A stretch of DNA of 64,000 nucleotides from Bradyrhizobium cytisi (GCF_008123515.1 NZ_VSSR01000042.1:1-64000), one strand, 5' to 3'; counted from the stretch's first letter, positions 34,094 to 43,708 are shown. Made by a program: numbers and translations. The notes: generated by a model from the letters alone, not told the origin.

Positions 34094-36214
34094 ATGACAG
34101 CATTATGGTTGATTGTGCTCTGCGGAGTGCTTTCCGTCGTCTACGCGATTTGGGCGACGTCTTCGGTGTTGAGTGCGGATGCGGGGTCACCGCGCATGCA
34201 GGAGATCGCGGGAGCTGTGCGTGAAGGCGCACAAGCGTATCTCCGGCGCCAGTACACCACGATCGGCATCGTCGGCATCGTCATCTTCGTGCTGCTTGCC
34301 TATTTCCTTGGGCTCTATGTCGCGATCGGCTTTTTGATCGGCGCCATCCTGTCGGGGGCGGCCGGCTTCATCGGCATGAACGTCTCGGTCCGCGCCAATG
34401 TGCGCACCGCCCAGGCCGCGACGACGTCGCTCGCCGGCGGCCTCGAGCTCGCCTTCAAGGCGGGTGCGATCACCGGCATGCTGGTGGCGGGTCTCGCGCT
34501 GCTCGGCGTGACGCTCTATTTCGGCTTCCTGGTCCACTCGCTGAAGCTCGCGCCCGATAGCCGCACCGTGGTCGACGCCCTGGTGGCGCTCGGGTTCGGC
34601 GCGTCCCTGATCTCGATCTTCGCCCGTCTCGGCGGCGGCATCTTCACCAAGGGTGCGGACGTCGGCGGCGATCTCGTCGGCAAGGTCGAAGCGGGCATTC
34701 CCGAGGACGATCCGCGCAACCCGGCCACGATCGCCGACAACGTCGGTGACAACGTCGGTGACTGCGCCGGCATGGCCGCCGATTTGTTCGAGACCTATGC
34801 TGTGACCGCGGTCGCAACCATGGTGCTCGCGGCGATCTTCTTCGCCAAGACGCCGATCCTCTCCGACATGATGACGCTGCCGCTCGCCATCGGCGGCATC
34901 TGCATCATCACCTCGATCATCGGCACGTTCTTCGTCAAGCTCGGGCCGAGCCAGTCGATCATGGGCGCGCTCTACAAGGGCCTGATCGCAACCGGCATCC
35001 TGTCGCTGATCGGAATCGCCGGCGTGATCTACTACCTGATCGGCTTCGGCAAGCTCGACGGCGTCGACTACACCGGCATGTCGCTGTTCGAATGCGGAAT
35101 CGTCGGCCTCGTCGTCACCGCGTTGATCATCTGGATCACCGAATACTACACCGGCACAGACTATCGCCCGGTGAAGTCGATCGCGGCGGCGTCGGTGACC
35201 GGCCATGGCACCAACGTGATCCAGGGCCTTGCGATCTCGATGGAAGCGACCGCGCTGCCCGCGCTCGTCATCATCGCCGGCATCCTGGTCACCTACAGCC
35301 TCGCCGGCCTGTTTGGCATCGCGATCGCGACCGCCACCATGCTGGCGCTGGCCGGCATGGTTGTCGCGCTCGACGCGTTCGGCCCGGTGACGGACAACGC
35401 CGGCGGCATCGCCGAGATGGCGGGCTTGCCGAAGGAGGTGCGCAAGTCGACCGACGCGCTCGACGCGGTCGGCAACACCACCAAGGCGGTGACCAAGGGC
35501 TACGCGATCGGCTCCGCCGGTCTCGGCGCCCTCGTGCTGTTCGCGGCCTACAACCAGGACCTCAAGTTCTTCATCGCCGACTCCGCGCATCATGCCTACT
35601 TCGCCGGCGTCAACCCGGACTTCTCGCTCAACAATCCGTACGTGGTGGTGGGCCTGTTGTTCGGCGGTCTGCTGCCGTATCTGTTCGGCGCGATGGGCAT
35701 GACCGCAGTCGGCCGCGCGGCCAGTGCGATCGTCGAGGAGGTGCGTCGCCAGTTCCGCGAGAAGCCGGGCATCATGCAGGGCACCGACAAGCCGGACTAC
35801 GGCAAGGCGGTCGACCTGCTCACCAAGGCGGCGATCAAGGAGATGATCATCCCCTCGCTGCTTCCGGTGCTGTCGCCGATCGTCGTCTACTTCCTGATCT
35901 ACGCCATCGCGGGCGGCGGCTTCGCCGGCAAGTCGGCGGCGTTCTCGGCGGTCGGCGCGATGCTGCTCGGCGTGATCGTGACGGGCCTGTTCGTCGCGAT
36001 CTCGATGACCTCGGGCGGGGGCGCCTGGGACAACGCCAAGAAGTATATCGAGGACGGTCATTTCGGCGGCAAGGGCTCTGATGCCCACAAGGCCGCCGTG
36101 ACCGGCGACACCGTCGGCGATCCCTACAAGGACACGGCGGGCCCGGCGGTGAACCCGATGATCAAGATCACGAATATCGTGGCGCTGTTGCTGCTGGCGG
36201 TTTTGGCGCACTGA
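34094..36214 (+). CDS. hppA: Membrane-bound proton-translocating pyrophosphatase
   Basis: This 706-residue protein with about 16 membrane segments couples hydrolysis of pyrophosphate to proton export. The PPi site reads DVGGDLVGKVEAGIPEDDP and continues through NPATIADNVGDNVGD. The GNTTKAVTKGYAIGSA stretch has Lys where potassium-dependent enzymes have Ala, so this should be the potassium-independent type. GAGG lies nine bases before the ATG. The 237 bases upstream hold no recognised gene; the ORFs antisense to hppA are shadows. Confidence 0.95.
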   Translation: MTALWLIVLCGVLSVVYAIWATSSVLSADAGSPRMQEIAGAVREGAQAYLRRQYTTIGIVGIVIFVLLAYFLGLYVAIGFLIGAILSGAAGFIGMNVSVRANVRTAQAATTSLAGGLELAFKAGAITGMLVAGLALLGVTLYFGFLVHSLKLAPDSRTVVDALVALGFGASLISIFARLGGGIFTKGADVGGDLVGKVEAGIPEDDPRNPATIADNVGDNVGDCAGMAADLFETYAVTAVATMVLAAIFFAKTPILSDMMTLPLAIGGICIITSIIGTFFVKLGPSQSIMGALYKGLIATGILSLIGIAGVIYYLIGFGKLDGVDYTGMSLFECGIVGLVVTALIIWITEYYTGTDYRPVKSIAAASVTGHGTNVIQGLAISMEATALPALVIIAGILVTYSLAGLFGIAIATATMLALAGMVVALDAFGPVTDNAGGIAEMAGLPKEVRKSTDALDAVGNTTKAVTKGYAIGSAGLGALVLFAAYNQDLKFFIADSAHHAYFAGVNPDFSLNNPYVVVGLLFGGLLPYLFGAMGMTAVGRAASAIVEEVRRQFREKPGIMQGTDKPDYGKAVDLLTKAAIKEMIIPSLLPVLSPIVVYFLIYAIAGGGFAGKSAAFSAVGAMLLGVIVTGLFVAISMTSGGGAWDNAKKYIEDGHFGGKGSDAHKAAVTGDTVGDPYKDTAGPAVNPMIKITNIVALLLLAVLAH

Positions 36215-36232
36215 GCCGCGACGACACAAGAC

Positions 36233-36263
36233 AAAACCCCGCGGCGCGAACCGCGGGGTTTTT
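36233..36263. terminator. Rho-independent terminator between hppA and the convergent tctC-like gene
   Basis: AAAACCCCGCGG faces CCGCGGGGTTTTT around a CGCGAA loop, followed by further T residues on the plus strand and preceded by A residues. It can therefore end transcription from both sides: hppA stops 18 bases before it and the minus-strand gene ends 22 bases after it. Confidence 0.9.
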
Positions 36264-36284
36264 GTTCCTGGTGGCAGCGCAAGG

Positions 36285-37286
36285 CTACTGCACATCCATC
36301 TGCAGGCCTTCCTTCTGGATGATGCCGGCGAACTTCTTCGTCTCGGCGTCCACGAAATCCGCGAATTGCTGCGGCGTGCCGTAGTCGGCGCGGGCGCCCA
36401 TGGCGGTGATCTGCTTCTTCATGTCGTCGCGCTCCAGCATCGCCTTGACCTGCAGATTGAGCGCCTCGAGCACGGGGGCCGGGACGCCCTTCGGCAGAAA
36501 CACCGAGAACCATGACGACACATCGAAATTCGCAAGCTCCGGCGCGCACTCGCGCATGGTCGGCAGGTTCGGTGCGAGATCACTCCGCTCGGTCGTGGTG
36601 ACGCAGAGGCCGTTGAGCGTGCCGTTCTGAACCTGCGGCAGGCTCGGATAGAGATTGTCGAACAGGATCTGAATGTCGCCGGCAAGCGCGGCCTGAAGCG
36701 CAGGCCCGGCGCCACGGAACGGGATGTGCGTCATCTTCAGCCCGGTGAGCTGGAGGAACCAGGCGCCGGTGAGGTGAGGGCTCTGGCCGACGCCGGAGGA
36801 GGCGTAGCTGAGCTTGTCCGGATTGGCCTTGAGAAAGGCAATCAGCTCGGCGACCGACTTGATGCCGGTCTTCGGATGCGCCGACACGATGTTCGGGATC
36901 CGGATCATGTTGGACACCGGTTGGAGCTGATCCGGCTTGTAGCCGAGGTTCTTGAAGATGCTGTAGGCGATCGCGTTCGGACCGGGGTTGCCGATCAGGA
37001 TGGTGTGACCGTCGGCCTTGGATCGAACGACCTCGGCCGTTCCGATCGTGCCACCGCCGCCCGAGCGATTCTCCACCACCGCGGTCTGGCCCCAGGCGGA
37101 CTGGAGATGGGCCGCGAGCAGCCGCCCCATCACGTCAGTCGAGCCGCCGGCTGCAGCCGGCACGATGACGCGGATGTTCTCGGTCGGCTTCCAGTCCGCA
37201 AGACTCGACCGCGGCAGGATGGCTGCGGCCGACAGACCGGCGGCACCGGCGAGCACGCGGCGGCGAGACAGAACTTTGTTGGGCAC
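36285..37286 (-). CDS. Tripartite tricarboxylate transporter (TctC/Bug) substrate-binding protein
   Basis: This 333-residue periplasmic binding protein has a twin-arginine style signal (LSRRRVLAGAAGLSAAAILP). The Bug fold motifs are visible: IRVIVPAAAGGSTDVMGRLL, VVENRSGGGGTIGTAEV, and MTHIPFRGAGPALQAALAGD. Bug proteins bind carboxylates or aromatic acids; the ligand is unknown. The start is a GTG at 37286 with GGGAG seven bases upstream. No tctA or tctB is adjacent, so it is an orphan, as is frequent in this family. Confidence 0.88.
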   Translation of the reverse strand: MPNKVLSRRRVLAGAAGLSAAAILPRSSLADWKPTENIRVIVPAAAGGSTDVMGRLLAAHLQSAWGQTAVVENRSGGGGTIGTAEVVRSKADGHTILIGNPGPNAIAYSIFKNLGYKPDQLQPVSNMIRIPNIVSAHPKTGIKSVAELIAFLKANPDKLSYASSGVGQSPHLTGAWFLQLTGLKMTHIPFRGAGPALQAALAGDIQILFDNLYPSLPQVQNGTLNGLCVTTTERSDLAPNLPTMRECAPELANFDVSSWFSVFLPKGVPAPVLEALNLQVKAMLERDDMKKQITAMGARADYGTPQQFADFVDAETKKFAGIIQKEGLQMDVQ

Positions 37287-37409
37287 GAATCCACTCCCTG
37301 CTTCTTGTTTTGCAGCGAGCGTATGGAACCCGGCGTGCAACGGCAAGTCGCATTGGGCGGCGGGCGGAGAGCGGCACGACGCCGCAGGCCGAAATGTCAG
37401 CTCACGATC

Positions 37410-37895
37410 TCAGTTAAAACTGAGCAGCTTGAACAGCGGCGCGAGGTAGCTCATCTCCTGACCCGAGGTCGGCGTGGTTCGGCTGATGGAGTCGAAGATC
37501 TTGCCGTCCTGGAGGCCGTAATTCGCAAGGCGGCGCACGCGCCGGTTCTTATCGAAATAGACGGCGATCACGCGCTGGTCGACCACCTTCTGGTTCATGA
37601 AGGCGACCATGCGCTCCGAGCGCTGCGAGATGTAGTAAAACACTTCACCGTCCAGCGTCGCGACCGTGGAGGGCGTGCCCATCACGATCAGCACCTGGTC
37701 CTGGCTCGCGCCGATCGGAATCTGCTCGAGTGCGCCGGGCGGCAGGATGTAGCCCTTCTGGAATTGCTCGCCGGTGCATCCCGCGAGGGCGCCACCGACC
37801 AGAGCCACGGCCGCAAGCATGCGCAAGCCGCGCCAGCGTGCATAAAGGCCGCGCCGCTTGTCTGCGCGCAGGCTGGTCTGGTTCGTTATCGTCAT
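37410..37895 (-). CDS. bamE: Outer membrane assembly lipoprotein BamE (SmpA/OmlA)
   Basis: The 161-residue protein has a lipoprotein signal peptide with lipobox GALAGC (Cys40). The mature part is the BamE domain: FQKGYILPPGALEQIPIGAS, QDQVLIVMGTPSTVATLDGE and VFYYISQ. BamE is an accessory lipoprotein of the BAM complex that inserts outer-membrane proteins. ATG 37895 is used; the frame extends upstream without signal-like sequence. It is divergent from the CBP3-like gene. Confidence 0.9.
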   Translation of the reverse strand: MTITNQTSLRADKRRGLYARWRGLRMLAAVALVGGALAGCTGEQFQKGYILPPGALEQIPIGASQDQVLIVMGTPSTVATLDGEVFYYISQRSERMVAFMNQKVVDQRVIAVYFDKNRRVRRLANYGLQDGKIFDSISRTTPTSGQEMSYLAPLFKLLSFN

Positions 37896-37993
37896 AGCGG
37901 AACTGATTCCGTCCCCTTGCGTCGCGCGAGGCGCTGAAGTACCGGGCGGAGGTTCTGAATGCAACTCGCGCGCGCCCGCTTGCGGAAACCACA

Positions 37994-38545
37994 ATGCTTT
38001 GGCCGTTCAATCACTTCAGGAAACCCCGGCTAGCCCCGGCCGGCACCATTGAGGCCATCTATGGCATGATCGTGACGCAGGCGCGAGAACCCATATTTTA
38101 CCGGGACTTGGGCGTGCCGGATACGGTTAATGGCCGTTTCGACCTGTTGCTGCTGCACCTCTGGCTGTTGCTGCGGCGCTTAAGGACCGCGCAGGGCGGG
38201 GTGGAGCTGTCGCAGGCCCTGTTCGACCGCTTCTGCGAGGACATGGACGACAATCTGCGCGAAATGGGCGTAGGCGACCAGACCGTCCCGAAGCGGATGC
38301 GGGCCTTCGGCGAGGCCTTTTACGGCCGCGTCCAGGCTTACGACCAGGCGATCGACGCCGGCGCCGAGGGGCTGGCGCAGGCGATCTGCAAGAATATCTT
38401 GAACGGCGTCGGGCTGGATCAGGCGCAGCGGCTTGCCGGTTACGCACAGGCCGCGAATGCGGGTCTCGGTCAGATCGACGATCCCGCGCTACTGCTCGGA
38501 TCCTTCAAATTTCCCGCACCGCCTCGCGAGGATGGAACGTTATGA
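37994..38545 (+). CDS. Ubiquinol-cytochrome c chaperone (CBP3/UPF0174) family protein
   Basis: The 183-residue protein contains the CBP3-like core: IEAIYGMIVTQAREPIFYRD, GRFDLLLLHLWLLLRRL and LFDRFCEDMDDNLREMGVGD. Homologs in mitochondria assist assembly of the bc1 complex; the bacterial role is less clear. Its last bases overlap the next gene (ATGA), so both are co-translated. Confidence 0.88.
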   Translation: MLWPFNHFRKPRLAPAGTIEAIYGMIVTQAREPIFYRDLGVPDTVNGRFDLLLLHLWLLLRRLRTAQGGVELSQALFDRFCEDMDDNLREMGVGDQTVPKRMRAFGEAFYGRVQAYDQAIDAGAEGLAQAICKNILNGVGLDQAQRLAGYAQAANAGLGQIDDPALLLGSFKFPAPPREDGTL

Positions 38546-39123
38546 GCCGACCTTTAGCCGCAACTGAGCCCGACCCCTGGCGCGCGCCTGTGACCGTTGC
38601 GCACATTCCCGACACCGGCTTGCACCGTGAGCTGGAGGCCTCGGCCGCGGAGCGACAGGCGATGGCGGGTCTTGCGGGCGTGCACGACATTCTGTCGGCT
38701 CAGGCCACCTTTGATGTCGTGCCGAAGAGTGGCGGCCGGCTCCAGGTCACCGGCCGTGTTCGTGCCCGGGTCGGCCAGACCTGCGTGGTCACGCTCGATC
38801 CGATCGAGAGCGAGATCGACGAGGAGATCGATCTGACCTTTGCGCCAGAGGCCAAGACGCGACGGTTGGAAGACCTGATCGAGGAAGGGCAGGACGGCGA
38901 GGAGCCGACGGAGGTCGCCAATCCGGCGGAGGCCATCGTCAACGGAATCATCGATCTCGGCCGTATCGCGACCGACGCGCTGTTCCTGGCGATCGATCCC
39001 TATCCCCGCAAGCCCGGGGCCGTGTTCGAGGCGGAGGTCACCGCACTCGACCCCAAGGACCATCCGTTCGCGGCGCTGGAGGCGCTCCAGGGGAACAAGC
39101 GGGGCAAGAAGAAAGACAAATAG
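38542..39123 (+). CDS. YceD/DUF177-family protein
   Basis: The 193-residue protein has the DUF177 features: RVRARVGQTCVVTLDPIES (Cys in the conserved TC pair position), then DEEIDLTFAPEA and a C-terminal GRIATDALFLAIDPYPRKPG. In bacteria YceD is linked to 23S rRNA accumulation and normally precedes rpmF and plsX. Here rpmF is not between it and plsX. Confidence 0.9.
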   Translation: MSRPLAATEPDPWRAPVTVAHIPDTGLHRELEASAAERQAMAGLAGVHDILSAQATFDVVPKSGGRLQVTGRVRARVGQTCVVTLDPIESEIDEEIDLTFAPEAKTRRLEDLIEEGQDGEEPTEVANPAEAIVNGIIDLGRIATDALFLAIDPYPRKPGAVFEAEVTALDPKDHPFAALEALQGNKRGKKKDK

Positions 39124-39424
39124 CTGGGCATTCCCCGTAGCACCGCTGTGCTACGGGGGTGTGAGGTGCTTGCGGCGCTGGTTTGAAAGCTCACTCCAGC
39201 TATTTGATATTTAAGTTGTTTTTGTGAATTCGAGCATCCGCTAGCGGATCGCCCTTAATCCAAAAGGCTGGGGGCAAGAGGTTGTTTCGGGATAACAAAA
39301 CGCTATTGTCCCGGCTGGTCCGGGTGCGGCGTGGCGCTTGGCCGGTCGCCATGTCCATGGCGAACCCATTTCGCGGTCCCGCTAGCGGCGGACGACCGCG
39401 CCAGACCAGGTTTCCGGGATTTTG
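39124..39424. other. Intergenic region between the YceD gene and plsX
   Basis: About 300 bases without a gene. A strong hairpin (CCCCGTAGCAC with GTGCTACGGGG) lies at 39133-39158 just after the stop codon, but no T-run follows, so it may be a weak terminator or RNA-stability element. The middle is AT-rich (ATTTGATATTTAAGTTGTTTTTG near 39200-39225) and may carry a promoter for plsX. No L32 (rpmF) coding sequence is seen. Confidence 0.6.
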
Positions 39425-40486
39425 ATGCCAAGCAAGGTTCGTATTGCGCTTGACGCCATGGGGGGCGACGTCGGCGCCCCTGTCGTCATTCCAGGCGCGG
39501 CCGTCTCGCTCGGCAGGCATCCCGAGACCGAGTTCCTGCTGGTCGGGGACCGCGCCAGGATCGAGCCCGAGCTCGACCGCCACCCCAGGCTCAAGGCCGC
39601 TTCCCGGATCATTCATACCGACGTTGCCGTCAGCGGCGAGGACAAGCCGAGCCAGGCACTGCGCCGCGGCCGCAAGACCTCCTCGATGTGGCTTGCCATC
39701 GACGCGGTGAAGAAGGGGGAGGCGGATGTTGCCGTTTCCGCCGGTAATACCGGCGCGCTGATGGCGATGGCGCGCTTCCATCTACGCACGCTGCCTGGCA
39801 TCGACCGCCCCGCGATCACCGCAGTGTGGCCGACCATGCGCGGCTCGTCCGTCGTGCTCGATCTCGGCGCCACGATCGGCGGCGATGCGCGCCATCTGGT
39901 GGCGCTCGCGGTGATGGGCGCGGCGATGGCGAGCGTGGTGTTCGGCAAGAAGCGCCCGACGGTCGGCCTGCTCAACATCGGGACCGAGGAGATCAAGGGG
40001 CACGAGGAGATCCGTGAGGCCGGTGAAACCCTGCGCGCGATGAACCTGCCGGAACTCGATTACATTGGCTTCGTCGAGGGCGACGGTATCGGCAAGGGGC
40101 TGGCCGATGTGATCGTGACCGAGGGCTATAGCGGCAACATCGCGCTCAAGGCCGCCGAAGGAACCGCGCGCCAGATGGCGGACTTGCTTCGGAACGAGAT
40201 TCAGCGGAGCTGGCTCTCCAGGCTCGGTTATCTCTTTGCCCGCAATGCCTTCCAGGCCCTGCGCGACAAGATGGACCCGAACAAGTCGAACGGTGGCGTG
40301 CTGCTCGGGTTGAACGGGCTCGTGGTCAAGAGCCATGGCGGGATCAACGCCGAAGGCTTTGCCTATGCGATCGATGTTGGATATGACATGGCCAAATTCG
40401 ATCTTCTGAACAAGATCAATCAGATGCTTAACCGCGATGGAGGCGCGCTCGGTTCCGCGCCAACCGCGCCGGAGGATGTTTCGTGA
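39425..40486 (+). CDS. plsX: Phosphate acyltransferase PlsX
   Basis: PlsX converts acyl-ACP to acyl-phosphate for phospholipid synthesis. The start RIALDAMGGDVGAPVVIPGA is the family signature; VAVSAGNTGALMAMARF and FVEGDGIGKGLADVIVTEGYSGN are further conserved blocks. Length 353. The stop overlaps the GTG of fabH by four bases. The order plsX-fabH-ihfA-merR is standard in alphaproteobacteria. Confidence 0.96.
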   Translation: MPSKVRIALDAMGGDVGAPVVIPGAAVSLGRHPETEFLLVGDRARIEPELDRHPRLKAASRIIHTDVAVSGEDKPSQALRRGRKTSSMWLAIDAVKKGEADVAVSAGNTGALMAMARFHLRTLPGIDRPAITAVWPTMRGSSVVLDLGATIGGDARHLVALAVMGAAMASVVFGKKRPTVGLLNIGTEEIKGHEEIREAGETLRAMNLPELDYIGFVEGDGIGKGLADVIVTEGYSGNIALKAAEGTARQMADLLRNEIQRSWLSRLGYLFARNAFQALRDKMDPNKSNGGVLLGLNGLVVKSHGGINAEGFAYAIDVGYDMAKFDLLNKINQMLNRDGGALGSAPTAPEDVS

Positions 40487-41463
40487 CCAAGATTCGTTCG
40501 GTCGTGCTCGGCTGCGGCTCCTATCTGCCGGAGCAGGTGATGACCAACGCCCAATTGGCGACGCGCATCGACACGTCCGACGAGTGGATCGTGCAGCGGA
40601 CCGGCATCCGCGAGCGCCACATCGCCGCCGATGGCGAGTTCACCTCGCACCTCGCGATCAAGGCGGCGCAGGCCGCGCTCGCCGATGCGGGGCTGGGCGC
40701 GCAGTCGATTGACCTGATCGTGCTCGCGACCTCGACGCCGGACAACACGTTCCCTGCGACTGCGGTTGCTGTGCAGCACGCGCTCGGCATCAATCACGGC
40801 GCGGCCTTCGACCTCCAGGCGGTGTGCTCGGGCTTCCTGTTCGCGCTTGCGACTGCCGATAATTTTCTGCGCTCTGGCGCCTTCAAGCGCGCCTTGGTCA
40901 TCGGTGCCGAGACCTTCTCGCGCATCCTCGACTGGAACGACCGCGGCACCTGCGTGCTGTTCGGCGACGGCGCCGGCGCGGTCGTGCTGGAGGCGCAGGA
41001 GCAGCCGGGCAAGGCTGCAACCGACCGCGGCGTGGTAACCACGCATCTGCGCTCCGATGGCCGCCACAAGGCAAAGCTGTTCGTCGACGGCGGGCCATCC
41101 TCGACACAGACGGTGGGCCATTTGCGCATGGAAGGCCGCGAGGTCTTCAAGCATGCGGTCGGCATGATCACCGACGTCATCGTCGATGCCTTCGAGGCGA
41201 CCGGGCTCAATGCCGACAGCATCGACTGGTTCGTGCCGCACCAGGCCAACAAGCGAATCATCGACGCCTCCGCCCACAAGCTCCATATCGCGCCGGAGAA
41301 GGTGGTGCTGACGGTGGACCGTCACGGCAACACCTCCGCCGCCTCGATCCCGCTGGCGCTGTCGGTGGCGCGCAAGGACGGCCGCATCAAGCGCGGCGAC
41401 ATGATTCTCATGGAGGCGATGGGCGGCGGCTTCACCTGGGGCTCCGCGCTGGTGCGCTGGTAA
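40483..41463 (+). CDS. fabH: 3-oxoacyl-[acyl-carrier-protein] synthase III
   Basis: FabH starts fatty acid elongation by condensing acetyl-CoA with malonyl-ACP. The catalytic triad is visible: Cys115 (LQAVCSGFLFAL), His253 (VPHQANKRI) and Asn283 (HGNTSAASIPLAL). Length 326. Start GTG 40483 overlaps the plsX stop. Confidence 0.97.
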   Translation: MTKIRSVVLGCGSYLPEQVMTNAQLATRIDTSDEWIVQRTGIRERHIAADGEFTSHLAIKAAQAALADAGLGAQSIDLIVLATSTPDNTFPATAVAVQHALGINHGAAFDLQAVCSGFLFALATADNFLRSGAFKRALVIGAETFSRILDWNDRGTCVLFGDGAGAVVLEAQEQPGKAATDRGVVTTHLRSDGRHKAKLFVDGGPSSTQTVGHLRMEGREVFKHAVGMITDVIVDAFEATGLNADSIDWFVPHQANKRIIDASAHKLHIAPEKVVLTVDRHGNTSAASIPLALSVARKDGRIKRGDMILMEAMGGGFTWGSALVRW

Positions 41464-41597
41464 AGCCACATTCGATAAAATTTTGCCGGAATTGGCCGCG
41501 ATTATCGATGCGTCTGCATTGATGAGCGGTGTTGACCGCTGTAACGTAAGCTCATAATTTCAGACGACAATTGTTCGCCGTGATGTGGGGCAGGGCG

Positions 41598-41939
41598 ATG
41601 ACCGATACAAGTAAAACCGTAACGCGTGTTGATCTCTGTGAGGCCGTCTACCAGAAGGTGGGACTGTCGCGCACGGAATCGTCCGCCTTCGTGGAACTCG
41701 TGCTGAAGGAGATCACCGACTGCCTTGAGAAGGGCGAGACGGTGAAATTGTCCTCGTTCGGCTCCTTCATGGTCCGCAAGAAGGGCCAGCGCATCGGCCG
41801 CAACCCGAAGACCGGCACCGAGGTGCCGATCTCGCCGCGCCGGGTGATGGTGTTCAAGCCATCGGCGATCCTGAAACAGCGGATCAACGCCCAGCACCGC
41901 ACCAATGGCGACGCCAGCAAGGCTCAACCCGAGGCGTAA
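41598..41939 (+). CDS. ihfA: Integration host factor subunit alpha
   Basis: IhfA forms with IhfB the DNA-bending protein used in recombination and gene control. The beta-arm region KKGQRIGRNPKTGTEVPISP (with the intercalating Pro) is intact, and the start TKTVTRVDLCEAVYQKVGLS fits the family. ATG 41598 gives 113 residues; ATG 41583 is an alternative start. The 134-base gap from fabH is large enough for its own promoter. IHF is also the host factor that the nearby phage integrase would be expected to use. Confidence 0.94.
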   Translation: MTDTSKTVTRVDLCEAVYQKVGLSRTESSAFVELVLKEITDCLEKGETVKLSSFGSFMVRKKGQRIGRNPKTGTEVPISPRRVMVFKPSAILKQRINAQHRTNGDASKAQPEA

Positions 41940-41965
41940 GCCGCCCCGCGCGAAGGATTTGGCAT

Positions 41966-42544
41966 TTGGACAAGGCGCCGGATGCGTTCCGAACCATCAG
42001 CGAAGTAGCGCAGGAACTCGACATTCCGCAGCACGTGCTGCGGTTCTGGGAGACGCGATTCTCCCAGATCAAGCCGATGAAGCGCAGCGGCGGTCGCCGC
42101 TATTACCGCCCGGACGACGTCGATCTGCTCAAGGGCATCCGCCGTCTGCTCTACGGCGAGGGCTACACCATCCGCGGGGTGCAGCGGATCCTGAAAGAGC
42201 ACGGCGTCAAATCGGTGCAGGGCCTGGCCGACGGCTCGGCCGCGGTCTCGTTCGGGGCGATCGAGGACGCCATCGGGGCAAGCCTGGTGGAGCCGGACGA
42301 CGAGGCGCCCATCAAAGGCGTCACTGAAGCCGACGAAAACGACTACCAGGGCGACGAAGAGGAGGGCATCGACTTCCGCTTCGCGGAGGTCGACGACGAG
42401 GACATCCTCACCACCTTCCGCAAAGGCGGCACCCCCGCCGGGCCCGCCGGCCCCAGTGCGCTGGATCGCGAGCGGCTCGGACGGGTGCTCGCCGACCTCG
42501 TTGCCTGCCGGGAGATGCTCGATCAGGCGCTGAAGGACGGCTGA
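41966..42544 (+). CDS. MerR-family transcriptional regulator
   Basis: The N-terminal winged helix (about 8-80) shows FRTISEVAQELDIPQHVLRF, WETRF and GGRRYYRPDDVDLLKGIRRL, the MerR pattern. The C-terminal part is acidic (DEEEGID-type runs) and ends in a helix, LVACREMLDQALKD. The start is a TTG (MDKAPDAF) with AAGGA upstream, which matches the N-terminus remembered for homologs beside ihfA. No effector-binding Cys is evident. Confidence 0.9.
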   Translation: MDKAPDAFRTISEVAQELDIPQHVLRFWETRFSQIKPMKRSGGRRYYRPDDVDLLKGIRRLLYGEGYTIRGVQRILKEHGVKSVQGLADGSAAVSFGAIEDAIGASLVEPDDEAPIKGVTEADENDYQGDEEEGIDFRFAEVDDEDILTTFRKGGTPAGPAGPSALDRERLGRVLADLVACREMLDQALKDG

Positions 42545-42653
42545 GGCGGTTTCCGTCCTCTTTGCGGTCGGTTCCGGGGGCTTTGGGCGAAGACACCAAA
42601 ATGGTTTGGCTCGCCTTGCGCAAAGCAGCGATCCTAGCTAATGGAACGACGTT

Positions 42654-42731
42654 CGGAGCGTGGCGCAGCCCGGTTAGCGCACTAGTCTGGGAGACTAGGG
42701 GTCGGAGGTTCAAATCCTCTCGCTCCGACCA
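42654..42731 (+). tRNA. tRNA-Pro(GGG), integration site of the downstream element
   Basis: A 78-base cloverleaf with acceptor CGGAGCG/CGCTCCG, discriminator A and an encoded CCA at 42729-42731. The anticodon arm CTAGT-CTGGGAG-ACTAG gives anticodon GGG. The T arm reads GGAGG-TTCAAAT-CCTCT. Integrase genes begin just downstream on the opposite strand, so the 3' half of this gene is the likely attachment core; the matching second copy would lie beyond the window. Confidence 0.95.
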
Positions 42732-42836
42732 TTTTTCTCAATGAAATCAAATTAGTTTTAAGGCGGTCGGTTCACGGCCGATCGCCCGTTTACATTTGGT
42801 TTACAGTTTTGTTCGGGCGACGTTCTCACCGTGCCT

Positions 42837-43700
42837 TCATTCGAGCTTGGAGAAGGACTTCCCACTATCCATGTTCATGACGTGCTTTGGGATCCCCGCC
42901 TGATTGGCGACAAGGCGCCATTTCCGGCGAAACTCCGCCGTTGACCAGGGCAATCCAGTTACGTCGTTTATGACGATCGGCCCATCATGAGGGAGATGAT
43001 CTCGAGTGAGTTGCTCGACAGAAACTCGGGCACAGATCGCTAGCTCCTCCATGACCATCGTTGCGTTCTTGATGTCAAATTGAACCTCTGGCGCTCGCTT
43101 GCTGCCGACGTGCCGCAGAATGAACCTTTCATCCAAATCGGACCACCGCAGACCCTTTACCCATTTCTCCTCTCTGCCCTCAGTCTCACGTCTCACGCTA
43201 GAGTGCTCGGCTTCGTTGATGGGGACCCACTCGCCTATGACCGCCCTTTGATTTAGGCGGAGCTCAAATTGAAGCGCTTGGGCGAGAGCTAGTGAATACC
43301 AGCCGAACCACTCGCGCGCCTTTGCTCTAATTTGCCTCGCCTGTTCCGACGATAGCGTTTTCCTACGAGGCAGAGGCCTTTCGAATCGCATTTCGGTCAT
43401 CAGCTCGGCTAACCGACGGCAGTCCTTGTTTTCGAGAATGGTGGCTCCAAACCGCAGCACCACCCGCAGGCGACTGATGAGCGAATGCGCTGTGGCGATT
43501 TTCCCCTTGCCAAGCCAGCCGTCGTGCCAAGCGACCAGATTACGAGCTCGAATTTGTTTGAGTGAGCGATGCCCGTGTTCTTTTGTGATCCGCGCAAGTA
43601 ACCTCTCGTGCTTAACGCGCACTCCATGACTCAATTTTCGAAACGACGACTGAGGGTCAGTACGATAGCTTTCGATCAATCCGCCCACTGTATCCGGCAT
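42837..43700 (-). pseudogene. Tyrosine-type integrase lacking its catalytic C-terminus
   Basis: The 287-residue product starts MPDTVGGLIESYRTDPQSSF and is collinear with rhizobial island integrases: an N-terminal SAM-like part (about 20-110), LAQALQFELRLNQRAVIGEW (box I region, Arg present) and a beta-sheet region to VTGLPWSTAEFRRKWRLVAN. It then stops at KHVMNMDSGKSFSKLE. In intact relatives about 60 further residues hold the HxxR box and the nucleophilic Tyr. Both are missing, so it should be inactive. The remaining bases after the stop (SPEQN-like in another frame) could be the far C-terminus after an internal deletion. Confidence 0.75.
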
Positions 43701-43708
43701 CAGAATTA

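Noticed and set aside
34187..36295. 702-codon minus-strand ORF over hppA
   Set aside because: It is a GC-driven shadow of the clearly functional hppA, rich in Arg, Asp and His and without any domain.
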